Shown: piece after piece, positions 42,668 to 51,111 of the stretch
Layout: the number at the start of each line of letters is the position of its first letter
Position numbering within the stretch: position 1 is the first letter of the stretch
Assembly (NCBI RefSeq): GCF_000142805.1
Contig: NC_013082.1
Coordinates: 496,001-560,000 of the forward strand
Direction: 5' to 3'
Length of the DNA: 64,000 nt
Origin: Lachancea thermotolerans CBS 6340
Taxonomy: Eukaryota; Ascomycota; Saccharomycetes; Saccharomycetales; Saccharomycetaceae
The notes under the pieces: generated by a model
What the model saw: the letters and a program-made list of their open reading frames with translations, nothing else
What the model was told of the DNA's origin: nothing
Databases searched by the model: none
Position numbers and translations under genes: made by a program

Positions 42668-44104
42668 CTAGAAGCCCATGCGGTCGATCACGTAGTTCTG
42701 AGCTACCACGCCGAAAGCAAGGCTCAGACCGTCTTCGACCCACTCCTTGACCCAGTCGCTGGGGTCGATGCCTTCGGCATCGTCCGCGCTGTCTGTCCGC
42801 TCCACGGCGTCTCTCTTGGACTCTCTGTCCTGGATGGCGTCCTGCTTGCTTTTCAGCTCTGACGTACCCTCGAGCCAGTCGGCCCATCTCTGAGGGAATC
42901 CCTGCGACCTGGTAATCGAGGTGAAGTCGTTGCTGATGTCCTTGAGCACGATGGTGAAGGCGAAATTGCCCGGGTGCGAGGAGTCGGTGGTGGCGATTTC
43001 CGGGTTCTTGTGTTTTTCTGGAACCGAGATTGGGAGGATGGAAATGAAGACGTCAGATATAGCGAGCTCCTTTTCGCCTTCCTCCGCCGAGACAGTCTCG
43101 AACCGTTGCTTTGCGAGCTCATCTTTGGCCTCTGTGAACAGCTTGATAGCATTGTTCAGGTTGGCGAACGCCAGCTTCTCGCCGTCCGAAACTTTGCCTG
43201 TGAACATGTTGAGGTGGCGCTTCCCGTCCTGAACACGGTCATTGCCCTCAATTGGATGGTCCCACTCGTCTACGAATATCCTGACGCCGCTCTGAACCTG
43301 CGAGCTCAGAACGTTGTCAAACTGCTGCTCAACGTGGTACGAAAGCAGAGGGTAGTTGACGAGGTCGTGCACCAAATGGATCCGCAGGACTTCGTCAGTG
43401 TCGCCGACCACGATCCTGCTCAGGTTCTTGGCCAAAGTTGAAAGCGTTGCTGTGTTGATCTTCGAGCCCAGTGACGTACCTTGCAGCTTCGATGCAATGC
43501 CGTGCTGTTCTTGTGCCAGCCTGTCCTTGAGATGTGTTGCCTGCTCCGCGGTTTTGCTAAAGAAGCTGTTGACTGTGGCAGACCCAGACGACGACCACCA
43601 ATTGGAAAAGGATGTGATGGGATCACTTGTCGTTTCCGGTTCGCTCTGTATGATCTCGGCGTCGGCCTGCGAGACCGAAGCCGCGGTTTCCTTCGGTTGA
43701 GAGGCCTTTGAAGAGGCAGGGTCCTCGACTGCGGCGGGCTCTTCTGCGGCAACAGGCTTCTCCGCGGCAGCAGGCTTCTCCGCGGCGGCGGGCTCCTTGG
43801 ATGCAGTAGAGGTTTGCGCTACTGAATCTCCTTCACCTTCCTGGGCATTCTCCTCGGCCTGTCCGGCCTTCTTGTCCTTCTTCAAGCTGAGGTTGCTTTG
43901 TTCCAGCTCGTCGAGGAAGTCTAGGATTTCGGTATCCTTTTTTGGCTCCTTGCCGGAGTTCTCGGCTCCGGAACCACCACTAGTCTTGCTGCTTTCTGGA
44001 AGCGATTCCAAGAATTCAAGCACATCATCGGCTTCTGTTGAGTTGCGCCCGCTCATCGCTGCACGAGTCGCTGAAGGATACGTGTTCCGGACTAGCTCTT
44101 TCAT
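42668..44104 (-). CDS. MTC1: Mtc1, telomere-capping genetic-interaction / COPI-vesicle protein
   Basis: A 478-residue protein from the ATG at 44104 (MKELVRNTYPSATR), the same length as yeast Mtc1 (YJL123C). The N-terminal 170 residues are disordered, acidic and Ala/Glu/Pro-rich, with repeated AAAEKP/AAAEEP hexads. The conserved part begins near the FSNWWSSSGSATVNSFF segment and ends with DPSDWVKEWVEDGLSLAFG. Yeast Mtc1 associates with early Golgi/COPI vesicles and interacts genetically with cdc13-1; its biochemical role is not established. It sits between FMP46 and ALB1, with 520 bp to the latter. Confidence 0.93.
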   Translation of the reverse strand: MKELVRNTYPSATRAAMSGRNSTEADDVLEFLESLPESSKTSGGSGAENSGKEPKKDTEILDFLDELEQSNLSLKKDKKAGQAEENAQEGEGDSVAQTSTASKEPAAAEKPAAAEKPVAAEEPAAVEDPASSKASQPKETAASVSQADAEIIQSEPETTSDPITSFSNWWSSSGSATVNSFFSKTAEQATHLKDRLAQEQHGIASKLQGTSLGSKINTATLSTLAKNLSRIVVGDTDEVLRIHLVHDLVNYPLLSYHVEQQFDNVLSSQVQSGVRIFVDEWDHPIEGNDRVQDGKRHLNMFTGKVSDGEKLAFANLNNAIKLFTEAKDELAKQRFETVSAEEGEKELAISDVFISILPISVPEKHKNPEIATTDSSHPGNFAFTIVLKDISNDFTSITRSQGFPQRWADWLEGTSELKSKQDAIQDRESKRDAVERTDSADDAEGIDPSDWVKEWVEDGLSLAFGVVAQNYVIDRMGF

Positions 44105-44624
44105 ATCCAACTTCCCTTGGTTAGAACATTTGATGTCACGTAAAACGAAGTTAACAGTGCGCGCCGCACTCTATCATCGAAACGTCGCGAAACAGGCGCT
44201 GGTGAGGCATACCAGTAAGGTAACCGGGAAGAATATCGTGCTTTTGGTATGTGACGGACGTCAACGCTTGTGGCTTTTGGCGAGATTTACAGGAATCGTA
44301 TATAGGTACATCACAAAGGGATCAAGCGAAGAGATTATACAGTTGAGAGTTAGAGGTAGTTGCCATGGCCTCCATGTGGTCAAACCGATTGTGACGCCGC
44401 TTGGTTATGGCCCAACTGCGAGGTTTCGAAATTGCCCACAAGATCAAGATATATGAGATCATTAAACACGAACGGGAAAATTTTACAGTATCCTTAGCAG
44501 GCTCATCTCATCTCATCTCATCTCATCTCATCGCACCGCTTCTCTGAGCACTAAATATACAAAAGCTTAGCGTCAGTGCACTAGCGGAACCTATTTTATT
44601 CACACACTTGCACAAACAGCAAAC
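44105..44624. other. Divergent promoter region MTC1/ALB1
   Basis: A 520-bp interval carrying the ribosome-biogenesis-type element pair near ALB1 (listed separately). Nothing else was recognised. Confidence 0.6.
44477..44534 (-). promoter_or_regulatory. RRPE plus repeat-expanded PAC element upstream of ALB1
   Basis: AAAATTTT (44477-44484) is RRPE-like. Six perfect CTCAT units (44502-44531) followed by CGC read on the minus strand as GCGATGAGATGAG and onward, that is, a PAC core (GCGATGAG) extended by GATGA pentamers. The PAC end is about 91 bp and the RRPE about 141 bp upstream of the ALB1 ATG, the usual arrangement for yeast ribosome-biogenesis genes bound by Stb3 and Dot6/Tod6. Confidence 0.75.
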
Positions 44625-45110
44625 ATGCCGTCAAAAAACTCCATTAACAGACCAAAGCAGCAGATGAATCTGAACCGTAAGGTGCATTCGCTGGCCAAGA
44701 AAAGAGATGCCAGAGAAAGAGCCGGTCTGCTGCAGCCCGCCAGGTCGCACGAGACCTCCAAATCTGGTCAGCCTAAGTCTGTGCCGATCGATCTATACAA
44801 GGGCGAACAGAGCTCTGCGGGACCCGTGACAACCAAGACTCTGTCAAAGAAGAGAGCCAAGAAGATCGAGAGAAACATGAGATACGCCGAGCAAAGAAAA
44901 TTGCTGGTAGACGTGCAGAAGAAGGCCGAAGACGGGATGGAGGTGGACGGCGAGGTCGCTGCGTCGATTGCCGGCTCGGACGCCGCCAAGAAGTCGCAGT
45001 TCGCGAGAGTCAAGGACGCCTTCTTCCGCGCCATGGAGGACACCGCTAGTTCGGGGCTGGTGCTGGAAAACGGTGCCGGAACCACGCTCGGGGGCCGCTT
45101 CTTCCCATGA
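44625..45110 (+). CDS. ALB1: Alb1, shuttling pre-60S ribosomal subunit factor
   Basis: A 161-residue basic protein (yeast Alb1/YJL122W 175). Alb1 binds Arx1 on late pre-60S particles and accompanies their export. The N-terminal half matches the family closely: MPSKNSINRPKQQMNLNRK, RAGLLQPARS, and TLSKKRAKKIERNMRYAEQR, which is also a plausible nuclear localisation signal. The C-terminal part is acidic then Gly/Phe-rich. The promoter has a PAC/RRPE pair, agreeing with ribosome-biogenesis regulation. It converges on RPE1 with 75 bp between stops. Confidence 0.94.
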   Translation: MPSKNSINRPKQQMNLNRKVHSLAKKRDARERAGLLQPARSHETSKSGQPKSVPIDLYKGEQSSAGPVTTKTLSKKRAKKIERNMRYAEQRKLLVDVQKKAEDGMEVDGEVAASIAGSDAAKKSQFARVKDAFFRAMEDTASSGLVLENGAGTTLGGRFFP

Positions 45111-45185
45111 GGGCGCCGCGCTGGTTGTATATAATACCCTTCTCTCTTATCTTTAAATAATCTTGTACACTATGAAAAATCGCGG

Positions 45186-45896
45186 TTATTCCAGGAGACC
45201 TCTGGTCTCGAGGTTCTCGGCGACCTGCCCCTTCATGAAGGAGATGACATCTGCGGGGTCCGCGGCCGTGAACACGCTGGTGCCTGCCACGATGACGTTG
45301 GCGCCGGCTTTGGCGGCGTGCGGGATGGTGTCTTTGCCGAGGCCGCCGTCAACCTGGATGTCCATGTTGGGGAACTTGGCTCTGAGCGCCTCGACCTTGG
45401 GCATCATCTCAATCATGAACTTCTGGCCTCCGAACCCAGGCTCGACGGTCATCACCAGGGCCATGTCCAGGTGTGGGCCGAGCTCGTACAGAACGTCTAC
45501 AGGCGTGCCTGGCTTGATGGCGCACGCGGCTCTGATGTTGTGCGACTTGATCAGCTTGACGAGCGCCAGCGGGTCTTTGGTTGCCTCGTAGTGGAACGTG
45601 AACTGGTCCGCGCCGCACTTGGCGAAGTCCGCGACCCATTTCTCGGGCGACTCGACCATCATGTGGCAGTCGAAGAACGCCTTTGGCTTGGTAGCCGTCG
45701 TGTCCTGCACCCGTGGCACGGCTTTGCGCAGGCTTGCCACGATAGGCTGGCCCAATGTGATGTTGGGCACGAAGTGGCCGTCCATAACGTCGATGTGTAG
45801 CCAGTCGGCACCTGCGTTAATAACCTTGTGGCAACTGCATTCGAGGTTCGCAAAGTCCGACGCGAGGATACTGGGTGCAACAATTGGTTTGACCAT
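45186..45896 (-). CDS. RPE1: Ribulose-5-phosphate 3-epimerase
   Basis: A 236-residue TIM-barrel enzyme (yeast 238) interconverting ribulose 5-phosphate and xylulose 5-phosphate in the pentose phosphate pathway. The start is the ATG at 45896 ([15 protein letters not shown]). Signature segments: [11 protein letters not shown] with metal and acid/base residues, [31 protein letters not shown] and [10 protein letters not shown] with the phosphate-binding Gly-rich loops. Codons are strongly G/C-ending, in contrast to genes further left. A tRNA-Tyr gene lies in its upstream region. Confidence 0.98.
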   Translation of the reverse strand: MVKPIVAPSILASDFANLECSCHKVINAGADWLHIDVMDGHFVPNITLGQPIVASLRKAVPRVQDTTATKPKAFFDCHMMVESPEKWVADFAKCGADQFTFHYEATKDPLALVKLIKSHNIRAACAIKPGTPVDVLYELGPHLDMALVMTVEPGFGGQKFMIEMMPKVEALRAKFPNMDIQVDGGLGKDTIPHAAKAGANVIVAGTSVFTAADPADVISFMKGQVAENLETRGLLE

Positions 45897-46068
45897 TTTC
45901 TCAATCAAAGGCTAGCGTGTCTGGGAAGACGAGAACTACTCAAGATAACGAGTTTTCTTGACGAGGCTTCTTCTCGAGCCTAGCAAGGTCTATTCCATAG
46001 AGAGATATGAGCGCATCGTTAATCAAGTAATCATGAACGAAGCAATCTCTGAAATTATCAAAAAAAAT

Positions 46069-46154
46069 TCTCCCGGGGGCGATTCGAACGCCCGATATCA
46101 AGATTTCTGATAAAATTACAGTCTTGCGCCTTAAACCAACTTGGCCACCGAGAG
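46069..46154 (-). tRNA. tRNA-Tyr (GUA) with 11-nt intron
   Basis: The minus strand folds as a tRNA: acceptor CTCTCGG pairs with CCGGGAG plus discriminator A, the T loop region is GGGCG TTCGAAT CGCCC, and the anticodon GTA is at 46119-46117. The intron occupies 46115-46105, one base after the anticodon, leaving a 75-nt mature tRNA. Tyr-tRNA introns are standard in yeasts (14 nt in S. cerevisiae). T-runs follow the 3' end on the transcribed strand. Confidence 0.97.
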
Positions 46155-46482
46155 GAACTGATGAGAGGATGAGTGAATGTTTAGAATAATACTACTGTAA
46201 GAGAGCTCATGGCAGGCAGGGAAGGTTGAACAGCTGTCACATACACTTCGATATTATGCCCTGGGTATGGTTGCTATCTCCCTCTGGCGTTCGGGCTGCC
46301 CGAGCGCTGAGCTTGTTGCTGGAACAGCGGCCGGTCCGTCGCTTTTTTCTTTTATGGCGCAATTGAAGATTATTACTTAGCATCTCCAAAATGTTTCAAA
46401 AAAGTTTAGCTTTGACGAGTCAGCATCCCAGGCCAAAGGACCAAGCTTTCTCTGCTGGAACAGCTCTAGCGTTTATCAAGCC
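46155..46482. other. Interval between tRNA-Tyr and NAP1 (NAP1 promoter)
   Basis: 328 bp upstream of NAP1. A short ATG frame at 46391-46576 overlaps the NAP1 start out of frame and is unlikely to be a gene, although it could act as an upstream start. Nothing else seen. Confidence 0.5.
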
Positions 46483-47781
46483 ATGTCGAAGCCTATCAAG
46501 ACCACGTCGTCGAAAATCGACGCCGCGCCAACGCCCCACAATACGCCCTCTAGCGTGCTGGGCAGCTCGTACCTGAAGAACGGGAACCCAGCCCGCAACA
46601 TCCCCCAGACCATCAACGAGGAGGAGATCAACTCGGCGCTGGCCAACAACCCACAGCTTCTGGCGTCGATCCAGGACAAGCTGGGCGACCTCGTTGGCCA
46701 GGACAGTGGATACGTGGCGTCGCTGCCGGGCGCCGTGCGGGACCGCATCTACGCGTTGAAGAAGCTGCAGCGCGACCTGTTTGAGATGGAGAAGGAGTTC
46801 CAGCTGGAGATGTTCGCGTTGGAGGAGAAGTACCTGAAAAAGTACGCGCCTGTGCACCAGCGCCGTTTCGAGATCGTGACGGGCAAGCAGGAACCCACGG
46901 CGCAGGAGATTGAGGCGGGCAAAGATGAGGGCGACCAGCTGGATACGCTCGCGGAGGAGCCAGAGGAGGACGAGGAGGGCGCCGACAACGCGGCCGAGGA
47001 CCTCAAGGGCATTCCCTCGTTCTGGCTCACCGCCTTCGAGAACTTGCCCATCATGTCGCAGACAGTCACCAGCGCGGACGCAGAGGTCCTGGAGTTCCTG
47101 ACCGACGTCAAGCTCGAGTACCTGACCGAGGGCAAGCCAGGGTTTAAACTGGTGTTCGAGTTCGACCCCGAAAACCCCTTCTTCAGCAACTCACAGTTGG
47201 TCAAGACCTACTACTACCAGTCTGAGCTCGGCTACTCGGGCGACTTCATCTACGACCACGCCGAGGGCTGCAAGATCGACTGGACCGATAACGAGTCGAA
47301 TGTCACCATCTCGGTGGAGAAGCGCAAGCAGCGCAACAAGACCACCAAGCAGGTGCGCACCATCGAGAAGATCACCCCGGTAGAGTCCTTCTTCAACTTC
47401 TTCGACCCTCCAAAGCTCCCCGCCAAGGCCAAGGACGCCTCCGGCTCAGGCGACGAGAACGAGGACGACGACGAAGACGAAGAGGACGACGAAGAGGTCG
47501 CCGAGCTCGAGAGCCGACTCGCCCTCGACTACGCAATCGGCGAGGAGTTCAAGGACAAACTTATCCCAAGAGCCGTCGACTGGTTCACCGGCGCGGCCAT
47601 CGAGTTCGAGTACGATGCGGACCAACCGGACGACGAAGAATTCGACTCAGAACTCGACGACGACGAGGAAGACGATGACGAGGATGATGACGAAGACGGA
47701 GACGATGACGGTTCCGAGAACGACTTCGCGTCCGCCGCTCCCGGCACGAAGGAACAGCCTCCTGAGTGCAAGCAGAACTGA
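46483..47781 (+). CDS. NAP1: Nucleosome assembly protein 1
   Basis: A 432-residue histone H2A-H2B chaperone (yeast Nap1 417), also linked to Clb2 function and to histone import with Kap114. The NAP fold covers about residues 75-370: a long dimerisation helix (RIYALKKLQRDLFEMEKEFQ), the accessory region, and the beta earmuff with KTYYYQSELGYSGDFIYDHAEGCKIDW-type sequence. A first acidic patch is at about 140-165 and a second at 320-340. The C-terminal tail is a typical run of Asp/Glu from about 385. Codon third positions are mostly G/C. The chromosome XI neighbours FMP46 and PET10 flank it. Confidence 0.97.
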   Translation: MSKPIKTTSSKIDAAPTPHNTPSSVLGSSYLKNGNPARNIPQTINEEEINSALANNPQLLASIQDKLGDLVGQDSGYVASLPGAVRDRIYALKKLQRDLFEMEKEFQLEMFALEEKYLKKYAPVHQRRFEIVTGKQEPTAQEIEAGKDEGDQLDTLAEEPEEDEEGADNAAEDLKGIPSFWLTAFENLPIMSQTVTSADAEVLEFLTDVKLEYLTEGKPGFKLVFEFDPENPFFSNSQLVKTYYYQSELGYSGDFIYDHAEGCKIDWTDNESNVTISVEKRKQRNKTTKQVRTIEKITPVESFFNFFDPPKLPAKAKDASGSGDENEDDDEDEEDDEEVAELESRLALDYAIGEEFKDKLIPRAVDWFTGAAIEFEYDADQPDDEEFDSELDDDEEDDDEDDDEDGDDDGSENDFASAAPGTKEQPPECKQN

Positions 47782-48017
47782 GTCGTCGCTTCACGTGCTT
47801 GCCGGGGCGTCTCAGTCACGTTCTTCTGGCCATGTGACAATCAAAGTATATTTTCATGTTCTGCGAGTGGTTTATGAAGGAGCGTATATAAGGCTTAATA
47901 TAACTTAAAACCCCTGATTGAACCTCATCTCACCAGCCAGGCTCCAAAGATACGTGAAAAAGGGTCACTAGCGGTCAATAGCTGGATTCAAAGAACGGAT
48001 ACAAACAAAAGACTATT

Positions 48018-48980
48018 ATGAGCTCTCAAAACTCCGTCAAGGTCGTTGTCGACAGAGACAGTGTCTCGAAATTTGCTTCATGCCAATCTGCAACATTGAA
48101 CCACTTGAACAAGTATGACAAGTTGCGGGACGCAGCGGGCTACGTTTTATCGTACTCTGCAGTGTCCAGCACCCTGTCCGCAGTGCTAACAGTGCTTTAT
48201 CGCGCCAAGCTGGCTACGGTGGACTCGCCCAAGGCTCCTCAGCTGGTGAGGGGCACGTATCATGCGGGAGTATCGGCTTTAAGACGTCTGGATGAGCTTT
48301 TCAATGTGCTCGTGCTGCGCGAGGGCTTGGACGAGTTCATGGCGCAGTACAGGACCCACAGTGGCAAGCCCGGCTTCTGGGTGCTACTGTACGTGGTGGA
48401 CTACATCGCCAATGTGTCGAACCTTGTTCTCAAGCAACTCGTTGTCAAGCCTCTCAAGCTACGCCAGAGGACCTCGGGTCCTGCGGAGCTCGCCCACGAA
48501 ATGGAGACAAACGGCGTGTCTGGCGCCGGGCACACCGAGCCAGAGAACTTGCCACACATCAAGGAGCTCGCGGGCACCACACGTTCCCTGAGCCACGAGC
48601 TCCAATCGAAACTGAACTCGGACTACATCGAGCCTGCAAGAACCAAGTTGCAGCAGGAGTACATCGAACCCACCAAGGACAAGATCAATGGCACACGTGA
48701 GTTCATGACCGAAAAATACGGCGAGTTCATCAAGCCAAAGTACAATGCCGCCTACCAGACTGTATCAGAAAAGTACGAGGGCAACCTCAACAAGTCCGAG
48801 AGCGTTCCTCGTGCTATCGTGTCCACTGGCGTGGACTTGGGCAACATGACTTTGGGGAAGCTCAAGAACGGCGTTGCAACTGGTGTTGACAAGATAGAGC
48901 CTAAGGCCAGGGAGGTTGCTCAAGAGATCAACGACACCGCCGCGTCTGTTGCCGAAAGTACCGAGAGCCTCGCCAAATAA
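48018..48980 (+). CDS. PET10: Perilipin-like lipid-droplet protein (Pet10/Pln1)
   Basis: A 320-residue protein (yeast Pet10/YKR046C 283). Pet10 coats lipid droplets and stabilises them during triacylglycerol synthesis. The N-terminal half carries the perilipin-like PAT region (FASCQSATLNHLNKYDKLRDA and later LVRGTYHAGVSALRRLDELF), including hydrophobic segments that may lie on the droplet surface. The C-terminal half has repeated amphipathic 11-residue-type units built around IEP-KL-EYIEP-KD and YGEFIKPKYNAAYQTVSEKY. It ends in an Ala/Glu-rich amphipathic helix. It converges on the AMMECR1 gene. Confidence 0.94.
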   Translation: MSSQNSVKVVVDRDSVSKFASCQSATLNHLNKYDKLRDAAGYVLSYSAVSSTLSAVLTVLYRAKLATVDSPKAPQLVRGTYHAGVSALRRLDELFNVLVLREGLDEFMAQYRTHSGKPGFWVLLYVVDYIANVSNLVLKQLVVKPLKLRQRTSGPAELAHEMETNGVSGAGHTEPENLPHIKELAGTTRSLSHELQSKLNSDYIEPARTKLQQEYIEPTKDKINGTREFMTEKYGEFIKPKYNAAYQTVSEKYEGNLNKSESVPRAIVSTGVDLGNMTLGKLKNGVATGVDKIEPKAREVAQEINDTAASVAESTESLAK

Positions 48981-49287
48981 GCGTTCGCGTCTCGGGGTTC
49001 TATACTGTCCGCTTTAGTGGACTTACATTTTTGGGCTGTAAAGAGCATACGTTAATGCTCTGTTAAGCGATAGTGTGATATTCATCGCTTTCCGCCTGTT
49101 ATGAGGTGCGAACCGCACCGCCTCTTCTGGTTTGATCCCACCCTGATACATTCTTTCGATGGTCCATGTCTGGCATTGTGTTTGCTAACTACGTATTTAA
49201 TAGGCTCTGCCCTCTGAAGGGGGCAAGTGAATAAAATCTTGCTAAAGCACTGAAACAACACTCTGGTTGGCGAGCCCGCTCGCCGCA
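48981..49287. other. Convergent interval PET10/AMMECR1
   Basis: 307 bp of 3' flanks. A possible short hairpin, AGAGCATACGTTAATGCTCT, lies around 49040-49060 and could help 3'-end formation. No gene seen. Confidence 0.4.
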
Positions 49288-49989
49288 CTAAATAACTTGT
49301 TCAAGTTGTCGCGAGAACTCCTCGTAGGCTATAGCACTCTTATCGCCTTCGTAGCGTAACACCTCTACGAAATATTCATCGTAAGAATCAATCAATTGGC
49401 CGATATCGCGGTAGTACCCAGCCTTCTCGATGAGAGCTTGAAAGGTTTCCTGTTTGTCCCATCCCTGCTCTGGCATCACTTCTGGCAGAAAAGTCGCACT
49501 TAGGATACGCCCAGTGCCCGGGTCTTCGAACTTCAATTCTATTCCATGGACTCCGATCTCCCAATCGAAGATATCTCCGTCCGGCTTCGACCGCTTGTAT
49601 ATGGTTGTAAAGTTGTGTAGGATGTTGCAGCTGCACTTGAGCCGCGGAAATTCGCCCTTGCGAATTGGAGGGAATCTGTCGTCTTGCAGCGCTGCTATGA
49701 GGGAGTACCTCTCAATTCCCTTTAGCAAGGGGGGCCTTGCGAAGGTTCCGATACAGCCTCGCAATTGAAAGTCCTCACGCCCACTGGCTCCTTGTTTTTC
49801 CCAGGTGATAAACAGGGATGTCTTCTCCTTCTCTTTACCTGGCTTCATAACGTAGTCGGGGTACAGCTGACGAAGGATGTCCTGAAAGCTCAAACGAGAA
49901 ACAGGGGTTGCTTTGAGATGTTGGTGAAGTTGATAAAACGCGTAGAAGGCAAACGGCGAGCTTCGAAGCTCCTCAGGCTCTTCTCCCAT
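49288..49989 (-). CDS. YOR289W: AMMECR1-domain protein, YOR289W orthologue
   Basis: A 233-residue protein from the ATG at 49989 (MGEEPEELRSSPFAFYAFYQL); yeast YOR289W is 251. It is one AMMECR1 domain over nearly the whole length, with the family's invariant LRGCIGTF motif, then SLIAALQDDRFPPI, the DWEIGVHGIELKF strand and FLPEVMPEQGWDKQETFQALIEKAGY near the end. The family is conserved from archaea to humans, and the molecular function is unknown. In S. cerevisiae the gene is on chromosome XV, so its place between PET10 and the YKR045C-position gene here reflects a rearrangement in one lineage. Its start is 113 bp from that of the divergent spliced gene. Confidence 0.93.
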   Translation of the reverse strand: MGEEPEELRSSPFAFYAFYQLHQHLKATPVSRLSFQDILRQLYPDYVMKPGKEKEKTSLFITWEKQGASGREDFQLRGCIGTFARPPLLKGIERYSLIAALQDDRFPPIRKGEFPRLKCSCNILHNFTTIYKRSKPDGDIFDWEIGVHGIELKFEDPGTGRILSATFLPEVMPEQGWDKQETFQALIEKAGYYRDIGQLIDSYDEYFVEVLRYEGDKSAIAYEEFSRQLEQVI

Positions 49990-50102
49990 CTTGTTGTTTT
50001 GTCTCACAGTGTGTGTTTGATGTAAAGTGAATGTCACCTCCAAAAGTCAACCTTACTACTGCTCATCACGAATTCTTAAGATACACACATAAAGGCCAAG
50101 GC

Positions 50103-50733
50103 ATGTCCGAGAGCCACCACGACAATGCCTTTCAAGGTACGTAAAACGAGAGCTACGGCAAGCTGAAGTTGAGTTTACTAACTAATCCCAGAGCGCAAGC
50201 GCAAGCTGTCGGTATGGGTTAAGAGAATAATACAACCGAACAGGGAACAGGCACAAACACAGCAGCACCAGCGAACGCAGCGCCAGGAGCGGCGCCGACC
50301 ACAGCAATTTGCGGTGGCGCACTCGAAACCTCACTCTAAAAGGAGATCAGTAAAAGGCGGTTTGGCATCCGCAGAACTGACCACTCCCCAGGCAAAGCGC
50401 GAGCCGCTGGCGCGATCCGTGGCGTGGGGCGATCCGATCTACAAAGAAGCTATCCCGCACCTGCCTCGCCTGGAATTTGACCATATACAAGACAACGCGA
50501 GCACCGCTCCGCTTGTGTCACATTGCTCGTCCTCCGCAAAGTCTTCGGTGTTCTCGGACGTCACTTCGCTGCAGTCCACCCGTGCTACTGTATCGTCAAG
50601 CAAGACCTTCGACACCAATGCCAGCACCGTCGGAATCCCGTCGGCCAGCATTTTGGATCGTGCCAGACACACTAACCCAGCGCAGGGCGCCCCCTCGGTT
50701 TTTAGTGCTGCCACGACCCAGCACACAACTTAA
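50103..50733 (+). CDS. Spliced small basic protein at the YKR045C position
   Basis: A two-exon gene: exon 1 is 50103-50136 and exon 2 is 50192-50733, joined in frame to 191 residues. The intron has GTACGT, TACTAAC and CAG. Without it the frame has only a non-ATG start and the basic N-terminal part is missed. The spliced protein begins MSESHHDNAFQERKRKLSVW and continues with a Gln/Arg-rich stretch, ARSVAWGDPIYKEAIPHLPRLEFDHI, and a Ser/Thr-rich C terminus. Strand and place (after PET10, before UIP5) match YKR045C of S. cerevisiae (183 residues, unknown function). Orthology is inferred from position and length. No domain recognised. Confidence 0.78.
50137..50191 (+). other. Spliceosomal intron, 55 nt
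   Basis: The 5' site is GTACGT at 50137, the branch site TACTAAC at 50176-50182, and the 3' CAG ends at 50191, 10 nt after the branch A. It splits codon 12 (G/AG). It is short but within the range for yeasts. Confidence 0.85.
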
Positions 50734-51111
50734 ACGAATAGAATCCAGCGCCTCTCGTCGCTGGAGGGCCTGGTACCCTCATGGTTTCGAAGGCTCCTTA
50801 TTCAATGCATTTTTCATCAGTTTTTCTAACATCAAGACTGGCTTAAGTATATATCCAAGGTTACAGCTTCTCGGAGGAAGCACTGCACAAGCCTAGAGGC
50901 TCACAATATTGAGCATAGACCTACAGATTAGCCCTTGCCATCCACATTCACAAATTCTCTGACAGATCGGTTTATTTGAGATATAATGGTGCTTCGTACC
51001 ACGTGGAGCATCCACTCTTCGCATTAAAGGTTTCTCATCGTTGAGCCTTTTCCAATTTACACCACTATTTTGGCCAACAAGCAAAGCGAATCGAACTAAA
51101 AGCCCTGAACA
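50734..51111. other. PHO86 promoter interval
   Basis: 378 bp between the spliced gene and PHO86, containing the CACGTG listed next. No other gene seen. Confidence 0.5.
51000..51005. promoter_or_regulatory. E-box CACGTG upstream of PHO86 (candidate Pho4 site)
   Basis: ACCACGTGGAG, 106 bp before the PHO86 ATG. Phosphate-regulated yeast genes, PHO86 among them, use Pho4 sites with a CACGTG core, and a following G is favoured. Cbf1 could bind the same core. Confidence 0.55.
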
